Below are positions 1-5,198 of a stretch of 6,620 nt of DNA, piece by piece (the first letter of the stretch is position 1; every line of letters begins with the position of its first letter). Under the pieces are notes generated by a model that had not been told where the DNA came from, did not search any database, and was given only the letters and a program-made list of their open reading frames with translations. Origin of the DNA: Frankiaceae bacterium. Lineage in GTDB: Bacteria > Actinomycetota > Actinomycetes > Mycobacteriales > SCTD01. The stretch is taken from assembly GCA_026786045.1 (NCBI GenBank), contig JAJAYV010000082.1, forward strand, positions 1 through 6,620, read 5' to 3'. The position numbers and the translations under genes were made by a program.

Positions 1-204
1 CTGGAGTTCGCCCGGCAGTTCTCGATGACCTGGCCGAGTGTCGTCGACGACCAGGGCGAGGTCTTCCGCGCGTTCCGGCCGGGGCCGCCCGTCACGCTGT
101 TCCTCGACGCCGAGGGCCGGGTGGTGCACAAGAAGAGCGGCAAGTTCGCCGACGGCGCCGAGCTCGAGGCACTCGTCGCCGAGCACCTGGGCGTGGTGCT
201 GTGA
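1..204 (+). CDS. TlpA/thioredoxin-like protein, C-terminal part (5' end outside window)
   Basis: This is the last 67 codons of a thioredoxin-fold protein, open at the left edge and ending in TGA at 202-204. The visible part runs LEFARQFSMTWPSV...VFRAFRPGPPVTLFLDAEGRVV, then a C-terminal helix (GAELEALVAEHLGVVL). The GPPVTLFLDAEGRVV stretch fits the cis-proline loop and the following beta-beta hairpin of TlpA/ResA-like thiol-disulfide oxidoreductases. The CXXC active site and any signal peptide or membrane anchor would lie upstream and cannot be seen. Family members act outside the membrane in disulfide reduction or cytochrome c maturation; which role applies here is not decidable. The next gene starts on the GTGA at 201-204, so the two are translationally coupled. 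The same pair, thioredoxin-like then Nudix, precedes marP in M. tuberculosis as I recall it. Confidence 0.82.
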   Translation: MEFARQFSMTWPSVVDDQGEVFRAFRPGPPVTLFLDAEGRVVHKKSGKFADGAELEALVAEHLGVVL

Positions 205-923
205 GCGCGCTGCCGGACTGGCTGGGGCAGCTGGCCCGGGCGCTGCCCGAGGTGCGCGGCGAGCAGCTCAGCCGCTTCCTGCCGCCGCCGACCGGGGGGC
301 GGCACTCCGCCGTGCTCGTGCTGTTCGGCGAGGGCACGTCCGGCCCGGACCTGCTGCTCATCGAGCGGGCCCACACGATGCGCTCCCACGCCGGACAGCC
401 CGCCTTCCCCGGCGGCGCGCTCGACCCCGAGGACGGCGACCCGGCCGCCGAGGGGCCGGTGCGGGCCGCCCTGCGCGAGGCCAACGAGGAGGTCGGCCTC
501 GACCCCGCGAGCGTCGACGTCCTCGGCCGGCTGCCCGCGCTGTTCCTGCCGCCGTCCGGCTTCGTCGTCCACCCGGTCGTGTCGTGGTGGCGCGCGCCGC
601 ACCCGGTCGACGTCGTCGACGAGGCCGAGGTGGCCGCCGTCGCGCGGGTGCCGATCGCCGAGCTCGTCGACCCGGCCAACCGGCTGCAGGTGCGCCACCC
701 GAGCGGCTGGGTCGGCCCGGCCTTCGAGGTGGCCGACCTGCTCGTGTGGGGCTTCACCGCCGGGCTGCTGGACAAGCTGCTGCAGCTCGGCGGCTGGGAC
801 CTCCCGTGGGACACCGCGCGCAGTCGCACCCTGGACCCCGGCACGCTGGCGCTGGCCGCCCGCGGCGCCACCTTCCCCGCCGGCCTGCCCGAGGCCGGCC
901 CCGATCCGAGGAACTCCTGGTGA
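201..923 (+). CDS. NUDT7/NudL-type CoA pyrophosphatase (Nudix hydrolase)
   Basis: A 240-residue Nudix hydrolase. Residues 56-80 (RAHTMRSHAGQPAFPGGALDPEDGD) carry the LRxHxGQxxFPGGxxDxxD hallmark of the NUDT7/NUDT8/NudL subfamily, which hydrolyses coenzyme A and acyl-CoA to phosphopantetheine and 3',5'-ADP. The Nudix helix continues with Glu84 and, seven residues later, R92-EANEEVG-L100, giving the metal-binding REx2EE core (Glu93, Glu96, Glu97). The downstream PALFLPPSGFVVHPVV segment is also typical of the subfamily. Length is normal for a cytosolic, Mg/Mn-dependent enzyme with no signal peptide. The GTG start at 201 overlaps the upstream stop by 4 bp, and its own stop overlaps the next start by 4 bp. 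Acyl-CoA turnover is the likely role; the exact substrate is inference. Confidence 0.9.
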   Translation: MSALPDWLGQLARALPEVRGEQLSRFLPPPTGGRHSAVLVLFGEGTSGPDLLLIERAHTMRSHAGQPAFPGGALDPEDGDPAAEGPVRAALREANEEVGLDPASVDVLGRLPALFLPPSGFVVHPVVSWWRAPHPVDVVDEAEVAAVARVPIAELVDPANRLQVRHPSGWVGPAFEVADLLVWGFTAGLLDKLLQLGGWDLPWDTARSRTLDPGTLALAARGATFPAGLPEAGPDPRNSW

Positions 924-1333
924 CCCTGCTCCACCGCCCCTCCCGCGCCCGGCTGCTGCCGACCGCCCTGCTCGGTGCCGCCCTGGCCATGACCGCCTGT
1001 GGTGGCGGCGACGACGGGCCGGGTGAGCCGAACGGCGGGACCGTCCAGGCCGAGGGCCCGGCCGACGCGCAGACCGCCACCGTGGTGAGCGTCGACGGGT
1101 TGAAGTACGACCCGGGCACCGTTGAGGCGGTGGTCGGCACGCTCGAGCTGACGCACCGCAATGCCAGCGACGTGCCGCACAACCTCACGTTCGACGACGA
1201 CGCGCTCGGCGCGATCGACACGGTGACCGGCGGTCAGAGCAAGGCGATCACGCTGACGTTCTCCGAGCCGGGCACCTACGTCTTCGTCTGCACCTTCCAC
1301 TCCGGGCAGGTCGGCCAGGTCGTCGTCTCCTAG
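920..1333 (+). CDS. Cupredoxin-domain lipoprotein with Gln at the axial ligand position
   Basis: A 137-residue protein starting at GTG 920, which overlaps the Nudix stop (GTGA). A GAGGA Shine-Dalgarno-like sequence lies 7 nt upstream (908-912). The N-terminus has basic residues, a hydrophobic stretch (LLPTALLGAALAM) and a lipobox-like MTAC, so Cys27 is the likely lipidated residue. A Gly/Asp-rich linker follows. Residues 50-137 form a single plastocyanin/azurin-like domain, ending GTYVFVCTFHSGQVGQVVVS. Copper ligands at the expected sites are His87 (VPHNLTF), Cys124 and His127. The usual C-x2-H-x2-M pattern is here C-x2-H-x2-Q (Gln130), as in stellacyanin-type sites. It probably sits on the outer face of the membrane and binds or passes electrons through Cu. 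It is inserted between nudix and marP, which are adjacent in mycobacteria. Physiological partners are unknown. Longer in-frame starts back to position 38 would only overlap the Nudix gene. Confidence 0.85.
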   Translation: MTLLHRPSRARLLPTALLGAALAMTACGGGDDGPGEPNGGTVQAEGPADAQTATVVSVDGLKYDPGTVEAVVGTLELTHRNASDVPHNLTFDDDALGAIDTVTGGQSKAITLTFSEPGTYVFVCTFHSGQVGQVVVS

Positions 1334-1367
1334 TTGCCGTCGCCCCCCGGTCGTCTGCTGCTGGCCC

Positions 1368-1381
1368 TAGGGTTCCCCTTG
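1368..1381 (+). promoter_or_regulatory. Candidate -10 element for a leaderless marP transcript
   Basis: TAGGGT at 1368-1373 is followed by exactly 7 nt and then the GTG start of marP at 1381. The spacing from an actinobacterial -10 hexamer (TANNNT) to the transcription start is about 7 nt, so the first transcribed base would be the G of GTG. No purine-rich Shine-Dalgarno sequence lies in the 7 nt before GTG (TCCCCTT), which fits a leaderless mRNA. No convincing -35 is visible, as is common in these bacteria. It would give marP expression independent of the upstream coupled genes. Confidence 0.5.
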
Positions 1382-2568
1382 TGCCTGGAGACCTCCTCGA
1401 CGTCGTCCTGGCCGTCGCGATCGTGCTGTTCGCGATCTCGGGCTACCGGCAGGGCTTCGTCGTCGGCGTGCTGTCCTTCGTCGGGTTCCTCGGCGGTGGC
1501 GTCGTCGGCGCCCAACTGGCCCCCTCGGTCGCCGACTGGCCGTTCTTCGTCGACTTCCCGCGGGCCGTCATCGGGCTGGCGGTGGTGTTCCTCTGCGCGA
1601 GCGTCGGCCAGGTGCTGGCGACGCTGGTCGGCGGCGCGGTGCGCCGGCGGATCACCTGGCACCCGGTGCGCCGGCTCGACGCGTTCGGCGGCGCGGCGGT
1701 CAGCATCATCAGCCTGCTGCTCGTCAGCTGGCTGGTTGGCCGGGCGGTCGCGCAGTCGCCCTACCCGGTGCTGTCGGCGCAGGTGCGCGGGTCGGTGGTG
1801 ATCCGGACCGTGGACGGTCTCGTGCCGGACGGCGGGCAGCGGCTGTTCACCGAGTTCCGCCAGCTCGTCGACGAGCAGGGGTTCCCGGAGGTCTTCGACG
1901 GGCTGGACCCCACCCGGGTGCAGCCGGTGGACCCGCCGGACCTGGCGCTCGCGCGCAGCCCGGTGGTGGAGAAGGTCATGCCGAGCGTCCTGAAGATCAC
2001 CGGTATCGCGGAGGACTGCGACAAGAGCGTGGAGGGCACGGGCTTCGTCTACGCGTCCGAGCGGGTGATGACCAACGCCCATGTCGTGGCCGGCGTCGAC
2101 GAGCCCGAGGTGCAGGTCGGGGACAAGCAGCTCCCCGCGACGGTCGTACTGTTCGACCCGGTCACTGACGTCGCCGTGCTGCACGTGCTTGGCCTGGACC
2201 GCAAGGCCCTTCCGTTCGCCGAGGAGCCGGCCGAGACGGGCGACGGGGCGGTCGTCGTCGGCTACCCGCAGGACGGACCGTTCCGGGCCGACGCGGCGCG
2301 CGTGCGCGGCACCCTGAACGCCGTCGGCTCCGACATCTACGGCCGCGAGCAGGCCACCCGCGAGGTGCTGGCGATCTTCAGCCGGGTGCGCCCCGGCAAC
2401 TCCGGCGGTCCGCTGGTCGACCCGGCGGGCGCCGTCCTCGGCGTGATCTTCGCCGCCGCCGCCGACGATCCGCAGGTCGGCTACGCGCTGACCCGCGAGG
2501 AGGTCCAGGACGAGGCGAAGGCCGCCGCAACAGCGACGGAACGGGTGAGCAGCCAGAGCTGCGGCTGA
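1381..2568 (+). CDS. marP: MarP-type membrane serine protease (CvpA-like membrane domain plus trypsin-like protease)
   Basis: A 395-residue protein with two parts. Residues 1-125 contain about four hydrophobic helices (roughly 5-20, 27-47, 62-84, 101-122) with a GYRQGFVVG motif typical of colicin V production (CvpA) domains. Residues 195-395 form a chymotrypsin-like protease with the triad His234 (TNAHVV), Asp263 (DPVTDVAVL) and Ser341 (RPGNSGGPL). Cys213 and Cys394 flank the protease domain and match the disulfide that I recall as Cys214-Cys395 in M. tuberculosis MarP (Rv3671c, triad 235/264/343), so numbering is almost identical. Mycobacterial MarP is needed to keep cytoplasmic pH under acid stress and processes the peptidoglycan hydrolase RipA; the same role here is inference. 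The GTG start gives the MPGDLLDVVLAVAI N-terminus expected of the family. It begins 47 bp after the cupredoxin stop. Confidence 0.93.
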   Translation: MPGDLLDVVLAVAIVLFAISGYRQGFVVGVLSFVGFLGGGVVGAQLAPSVADWPFFVDFPRAVIGLAVVFLCASVGQVLATLVGGAVRRRITWHPVRRLDAFGGAAVSIISLLLVSWLVGRAVAQSPYPVLSAQVRGSVVIRTVDGLVPDGGQRLFTEFRQLVDEQGFPEVFDGLDPTRVQPVDPPDLALARSPVVEKVMPSVLKITGIAEDCDKSVEGTGFVYASERVMTNAHVVAGVDEPEVQVGDKQLPATVVLFDPVTDVAVLHVLGLDRKALPFAEEPAETGDGAVVVGYPQDGPFRADAARVRGTLNAVGSDIYGREQATREVLAIFSRVRPGNSGGPLVDPAGAVLGVIFAAAADDPQVGYALTREEVQDEAKAAATATERVSSQSCG

Positions 2569-2593
2569 GGTGTCGCTCGCGGTGCGCGGGGGA

Positions 2594-2624
2594 GTGCTTG
2601 CAGTACGCTTGCTGGAGCAAGCAC
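2594..2624 (+). promoter_or_regulatory. Inverted and direct GCTTGC repeats, probable operator
   Basis: Perfect 8-bp arms GTGCTTGC (2594-2601) and GCAAGCAC (2617-2624) flank a further GCTTGC (2607-2612). The latter forms an inner palindrome, GCTTGC-TGGA-GCAAGC (2607-2622). Three copies of the hexamer (two forward at 2596 and 2607, one reverse at 2617) therefore sit 10-11 bp apart, about one helical turn. The repeat lies 30-60 bp before the ATG of the SRPBCC-like gene, where a promoter should be, and is much less GC-rich than its surroundings. I read it as the binding site of a dimeric or multimeric repressor or activator. The regulator is not identified and no regulator gene is present in the window. 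A transcribed hairpin is a weaker alternative. Confidence 0.6.
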
Positions 2625-2653
2625 GTATCTGCGACCTGCCCCGAGGGGGTGCC

Positions 2654-3118
2654 ATGACGCCCGACCGCCCCACCCGCACGCGCGTCGTGCGTCGCATCGG
2701 CGCCGAGCCGACGAGCACCGCGCTGCTGCTGGCCGGTCCCACCGCGCTCGAGCTGTGGCCCGGCGTGCGCCGCGTCGGCGAGGTCGGCGGCCGGGTCCTC
2801 GTCGAGGCCGCGCTGGCGGGGAGCCCCGCCGACGTCCCCACCGCGGTGTCCGTACGCGCCCACCCGCCGCGCCGCACCCCGACGTCCTTCGTCACCCGCT
2901 TCACCTGGACCGGGCCAGGCCTGCCGGTCACAGAGGGCACGCTGACGCTGGCCTACGCGCCCGGCGCCGACGGCACCCCTTCGACACACGCCGCTCTCAC
3001 GCTCGACAGCACCGGGCTCGAGGCGAGCCGCCTCGACGCGGCCGGCCTGACCGCCATGGCCGAGGGGTTCCTCGACAACCTCGCGCGCGCCGCCGAGTCG
3101 CGCAGCCGGGCCGCCTGA
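2654..3118 (+). CDS. Small protein of unknown function, possibly SRPBCC (START/polyketide cyclase-like) fold
   Basis: A 154-residue cytosolic protein with no signal peptide or membrane segment. The ATG at 2654 is chosen because GAGGGGG (2643-2649) stands just upstream and because the operator-like repeat lies before it. The frame is open back to 2570, but that extension would run through the repeat. Visible features are an N-terminal strand-like VVRRIGAEPTSTALLLAG, then LELWPGVRRVGEVGGRVLVEA, PPRRTPTSFVTRFTW, a Thr/Leu-rich beta segment, and a long C-terminal helix (LTAMAEGFLDNLARAAESRSRAA). This order of beta strands with a closing helix is reminiscent of SRPBCC ligand-binding proteins, but I cannot confirm it. 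No catalytic motif is recognised. It ends 2 bp from the convergent DUF309 gene. It probably has its own promoter because the 85-bp gap after marP holds the repeat. Confidence 0.72.
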   Translation: MTPDRPTRTRVVRRIGAEPTSTALLLAGPTALELWPGVRRVGEVGGRVLVEAALAGSPADVPTAVSVRAHPPRRTPTSFVTRFTWTGPGLPVTEGTLTLAYAPGADGTPSTHAALTLDSTGLEASRLDAAGLTAMAEGFLDNLARAAESRSRAA

Positions 3119-3120
3119 GC

Positions 3121-3531
3121 TCAGAGCCCGATCCCGGGGCCCTGCCCGCCGGCCTCCACCGCCTCGGCGTGCGCCACGGCGGCGCGGGCGACCGCCGGCA
3201 CGTCCACGTCGTACGACGGGCCGTGGAAGGCCTCGAGCCGGTCGGCCCCGCGGCGCAGCAGCCGCAGCCCCCCGACCTGGTTGCCCCGCTGCAGGTGGGT
3301 GAGCCCGACGCAGACCTGCGCGAGCCCCTGCCACAGGTCGCGCTCCTGCGGCGGGGCGGCCTTCCAGCGCGCCTCGAGCACGTCGTGGGCGAAGAAGGGC
3401 CGGCCGCGGGCCAGCAGGTCGCGGGCCAGTGCCAGCGCCTCGCGCGGCGGCAGCGCCTGCTCGGGCACGGGCTCGACGGCGTCCGGCGAGCCCGGTGGCA
3501 CGGGCCTGCCGGCCGCGTCGCGCGCCCTCAT
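3121..3531 (-). CDS. DUF309 family protein
   Basis: A 136-residue protein matching the DUF309 (PF03745) pattern. After a Pro-rich N-terminal stretch of about 28 residues comes a helical core: REALALARDLLARGRPFFAHDVLEARWKAAP, then ERDLWQGLAQVCVGLTHLQRGNQVGGLRLLRRGADRLE. The key features are His49-Asp-Val-Leu-Glu53 with Trp56, Trp67-Gln-Gly69, His79 and Arg82-Gly-Asn84, which are the conserved positions I associate with this family. Its biochemical function is unknown; the conserved His/Glu/Trp hints at a binding pocket, but that is inference. The ATG at 3531 overlaps the stop of the epoxide hydrolase gene as ATGA (3528-3531), so it should be co-translated with that enzyme. Its stop codon TGA faces the stop of the + strand neighbour with 2 bp between. 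Confidence 0.85.
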   Translation of the reverse strand: MRARDAAGRPVPPGSPDAVEPVPEQALPPREALALARDLLARGRPFFAHDVLEARWKAAPPQERDLWQGLAQVCVGLTHLQRGNQVGGLRLLRRGADRLEAFHGPSYDVDVPAVARAAVAHAEAVEAGGQGPGIGL

Positions 3532-4436
3532 CCGCGCGCGTGCTCCAGCAGCGCCGCGCTGACCAGCTCAGGGTCCTCCTCGTGCGGGAAGTGGCCGAGC
3601 CCGTCCAGGACCTGCAGCTCGTACGGCGCGTTGACCCAGGCACCGCTGCCGTGGGCGGTGGCCGGCAGCAGGCAGCGGTCGAGCGCGCCGTGCAGCTGCA
3701 GCGTCGGCACCCCCACCCCGCGCTCCATGAGCCGCAGGAAGCGCAGGCCGCTCGGGCGGGTCAGCGACCGGACCGCCCAGCGGTACCACTCCAGCGAGCT
3801 GTGGGCCGCGCCCGGGATCGAGATCGCCTCGCGGCAGCGCGCCGCGGTCTCGGCGTCGGGGAACCCGGGGCCGCCCCACCTCTCGAGCAGCTGGCCGACA
3901 TAGGCGCCGTCGTGCTTGAGCAGCCGCGCCTCGGGCGCCTTGGGCAGCTGGAAGAAGCCGATGTAGGACGAGGCGCGCAGCTGGGCGCGGTCGCGCAGCA
4001 GGGCCTGGCGCAGCCGCACGGGGTGCGGCATGCCGACGACCGCGAGGCGGCGCACCACGCCGGGGTGGAGCGTGGCGACCGTCCAGGCCAGCATCCCGCC
4101 CCAGTCGTGGCCGACCACCATCGCGTCGCGGGCGCCCAGCGCCCGCACCATGCCGGCCACGTCCGAGGACAGCGTGTAGGCGTCGTAGCCGCGCGGCGGC
4201 TTGTCGGACGCGCCGTAGCCCCGCAGGTCGGGGGCGACCACCCGGAAGCCGGCGTCGCCGAGGGCGACGAGCTGGTGCCGCCAGGACCACCAGAACTCCG
4301 GGAAGCCGTGCAGCAGGACGACCAGCGGGCCGTCGGCCGGGCCGTGCTCGGCGAGGTGGAACCGGGCGCCGTTGGCGGTCACCTCGCGGTGGGTCCACGG
4401 GCCGTCGACGAGGACGGCGGACTCCTCGGCGGACAC
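3528..4436 (-). CDS. ephE: Alpha/beta-hydrolase, epoxide hydrolase (EphE-like)
   Basis: A 302-residue soluble alpha/beta-hydrolase of epoxide hydrolase type. It shows HGFPEFWWSW at 43-52 (HGxP oxyanion motif), nucleophile Asp111 in VVGHDWGG, acid Asp253 in LHGALDRCL, and catalytic His282 in GLGHFPHEE. Cap-domain tyrosines that could polarise the epoxide are Tyr158 (SSYIGFF) and Tyr218 (LEWYRW). The reaction would be hydrolysis of an epoxide to a vicinal diol through an Asp ester intermediate. Haloalkane dehalogenases also use Asp, but the HGFPE motif and Tyr pair favour epoxide hydrolase. The substrate is unknown. The GTG start at 4436 keeps the conserved VDGPWTHREVTANGARFHLAE opening; a clear Shine-Dalgarno sequence is not seen. 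It lies 42 bp after the holin-like gene and overlaps the DUF309 gene by 4 bp. As I recall it, ephE also converges on marP in M. tuberculosis. Confidence 0.88.
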   Translation of the reverse strand: MSAEESAVLVDGPWTHREVTANGARFHLAEHGPADGPLVVLLHGFPEFWWSWRHQLVALGDAGFRVVAPDLRGYGASDKPPRGYDAYTLSSDVAGMVRALGARDAMVVGHDWGGMLAWTVATLHPGVVRRLAVVGMPHPVRLRQALLRDRAQLRASSYIGFFQLPKAPEARLLKHDGAYVGQLLERWGGPGFPDAETAARCREAISIPGAAHSSLEWYRWAVRSLTRPSGLRFLRLMERGVGVPTLQLHGALDRCLLPATAHGSGAWVNAPYELQVLDGLGHFPHEEDPELVSAALLEHARG

Positions 4437-4478
4437 CCGGCAAGCCTAGCGAGGCGGCCGAGCCGGGCCCGGGCGGGG

Positions 4479-4910
4479 CTAGCGGTGCGCGGAGGCCTTG
4501 GCCGCCTCCGTGGAGGTGGGGTTCTTGGCCCAGGCGATGTCGTCCTTGACCGTCGTGATGGTGCGCTCCGGCGGGCCGACCTGGCTGATCTTCTTCTTGC
4601 CGGACAGCGCCAGCACGGCCGCGAGGACGAGGTAGACCAGCCCGACGATGAAGAAGCCCCAGCCCAGGCCGATGCCCAGCCAGCTGATGCCGTAGGCCGC
4701 CGAGATCGACAGGAAGACCAGTGCCAAGACGCCGGCGAAGCCGGCGCCGCCGAACAGCCCCGCACCCGCACCGGCGGCCTTGACCTCCTTCTTGATCTCG
4801 GTCTTGGCGAGCTCGACCTCCTGGTGCACGAGCCGTGAGAGGTCACGCGTGGCCGAGGCCACCAGCTCGCCGAGGCTCCGCTCGTCCGCTGCGTTCCTGG
4901 TGCTGTCCAT
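4479..4910 (-). CDS. Phage-holin-like (DUF1469/Phage_holin_3_6) membrane protein
   Basis: A 143-residue membrane protein. The N-terminal 45 residues are an amphipathic, charged helix (LGELVASATRDLSRLVHQEVELAKTEIKKEV) typical of actinobacterial members of this family. Two hydrophobic segments follow (about 52-75 and 79-103) with a short GIGLGWG turn, so both ends should face the cytoplasm. The tail after KKK (residues 105-107) has the conserved PPERTITTVKDDIAWAKNP pattern. The family name is historical; these chromosomal copies are not known to lyse cells and their role is not established. The ATG at 4910 is chosen because GGAGGG lies 9 nt upstream (complement of 4920-4925). A much longer open frame extends upstream, but it is low-complexity and lies antisense to mrpA. 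It is probably the first gene of an operon with ephE and the DUF309 gene. Confidence 0.88.
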   Translation of the reverse strand: MDSTRNAADERSLGELVASATRDLSRLVHQEVELAKTEIKKEVKAAGAGAGLFGGAGFAGVLALVFLSISAAYGISWLGIGLGWGFFIVGLVYLVLAAVLALSGKKKISQVGPPERTITTVKDDIAWAKNPTSTEAAKASAHR

Positions 4911-4919
4911 GCGTGGTGT

Positions 4920-4925
4920 CCCTCC
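4920..4925 (-). promoter_or_regulatory. Ribosome binding site of the holin-like gene
   Basis: The minus strand reads GGAGGG here, 9 nt before the ATG at 4910-4908. It is the best Shine-Dalgarno match in the region and fixes the start against the long upstream open frame. Part of it (GG) can pair into a hairpin described for 4924-4974. Confidence 0.7.
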
Positions 4926-4974
4926 GGGGCAGGTGCTGCCGGGAGTGCCCGGCGGTCGCGTCGCCCCGGCACCT
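4924..4974 (-). promoter_or_regulatory. Overlapping inverted repeats in the leader of the holin-like gene
   Basis: Three perfect inverted repeats are nested or crossing. GCCGGG (4938-4943) pairs with CCCGGC (4948-4953) around a 4-nt loop. AGGTGC (4931-4936) pairs with GCACCT (4969-4974). CCGGGGC (4924-4930) pairs with GCCCCGG (4963-4969). The last two cross, so in RNA they are mutually exclusive or form a pseudoknot. The third one covers two bases of the Shine-Dalgarno sequence. In DNA this GC-rich, some pairing is expected by chance. I know no riboswitch family that it matches. Confidence 0.35.
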
Positions 4975-5104
4975 ACCCGGGCGCCCGGCGCACCACACGA
5001 GGCGCGGCGATCATCCGACCGGCGCGACCCGCCCGCACCCACGCGAGTCAGCAGCTCGGTGGCCGACCGGCGGTCTGCGTGGGCACCGTGGAGGACCTCG
5101 CGGG

Positions 5105-5110
5105 TAGGGT
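5105..5110 (+). promoter_or_regulatory. Candidate -10 element for mrpA
   Basis: TAGGGT, the same hexamer as before marP. If used, transcription would start near 5116-5118, giving an mRNA leader of about 80 nt to the preferred GTG at 5199, or an almost leaderless message for the alternative GTG at 5121. No good -35 is visible at 17-18 bp. This is a sequence match only. Confidence 0.35.
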
Positions 5111-5189
5111 TGTCTCCGGTGTGCCGGGAAGTCTGGTCGGCGTCCTCGACCGGCGTGCGCGCTCCGAGGTCCCGCCCGCTGTCGACCCC

Positions 5190-5194
5190 GGAGG
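5190..5194 (+). promoter_or_regulatory. Ribosome binding site choosing the mrpA start at 5199
   Basis: GGAGG is followed by 4 nt and GTG at 5199. The spacing is short but workable, and this is the only good Shine-Dalgarno sequence near the mrpA N-terminus. Starts at 5121 and 5088 in the same frame lack one. Confidence 0.5.
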
Positions 5195-5198
5195 CCGA

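Larger units (their letters stand above)
4911..5198. other. Divergent intergenic region between the holin-like gene and mrpA
   Basis: This 288-bp stretch should hold both divergent promoters. The left part contains the leader repeats and ribosome binding site of the holin-like gene; a weak -10-like TAGGTG can be read on the minus strand, complementary to 4971-4976. The right part contains TAGGGT at 5105-5110 pointing to mrpA, and a 7-bp hairpin (5133-5139 with 5147-5153, one G-U pair). I see no convincing coding sequence or small RNA gene between about 4980 and 5085, only GC-rich sequence. Confidence 0.5.

Noticed and set aside
38..919. N-terminal extension of the cupredoxin frame back to position 38
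   Set aside because: It would overlap the whole Nudix gene in another frame, while the GTG at 920 has a signal peptide with lipobox directly after it.
1330..2940. A 536-codon open frame on the minus strand opposite marP
   Set aside because: It is antisense to a protease with intact catalytic motifs, its translation is Arg/His/Asp-rich low complexity, and it spans two real genes. It is the usual GC-bias shadow.
4446..4482. CTAGC / GCTAG repeat around CCGGGCCCGG between the holin-like gene and ephE as a terminator
   Set aside because: The arms are 5 bp with a long loop, there is no T-run, and the genes look co-transcribed. It is not strong enough to call.
3429..4838. A 469-codon + strand open frame over the ephE and holin-like genes
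   Set aside because: It is antisense to two recognisable proteins and has a composition typical of the complement of high-GC coding DNA.
4479..4910. Prophage remnant suggested by the holin-family name
   Set aside because: No other phage gene is present, and two-helix proteins of this family are common single chromosomal genes next to ephE in actinobacteria.
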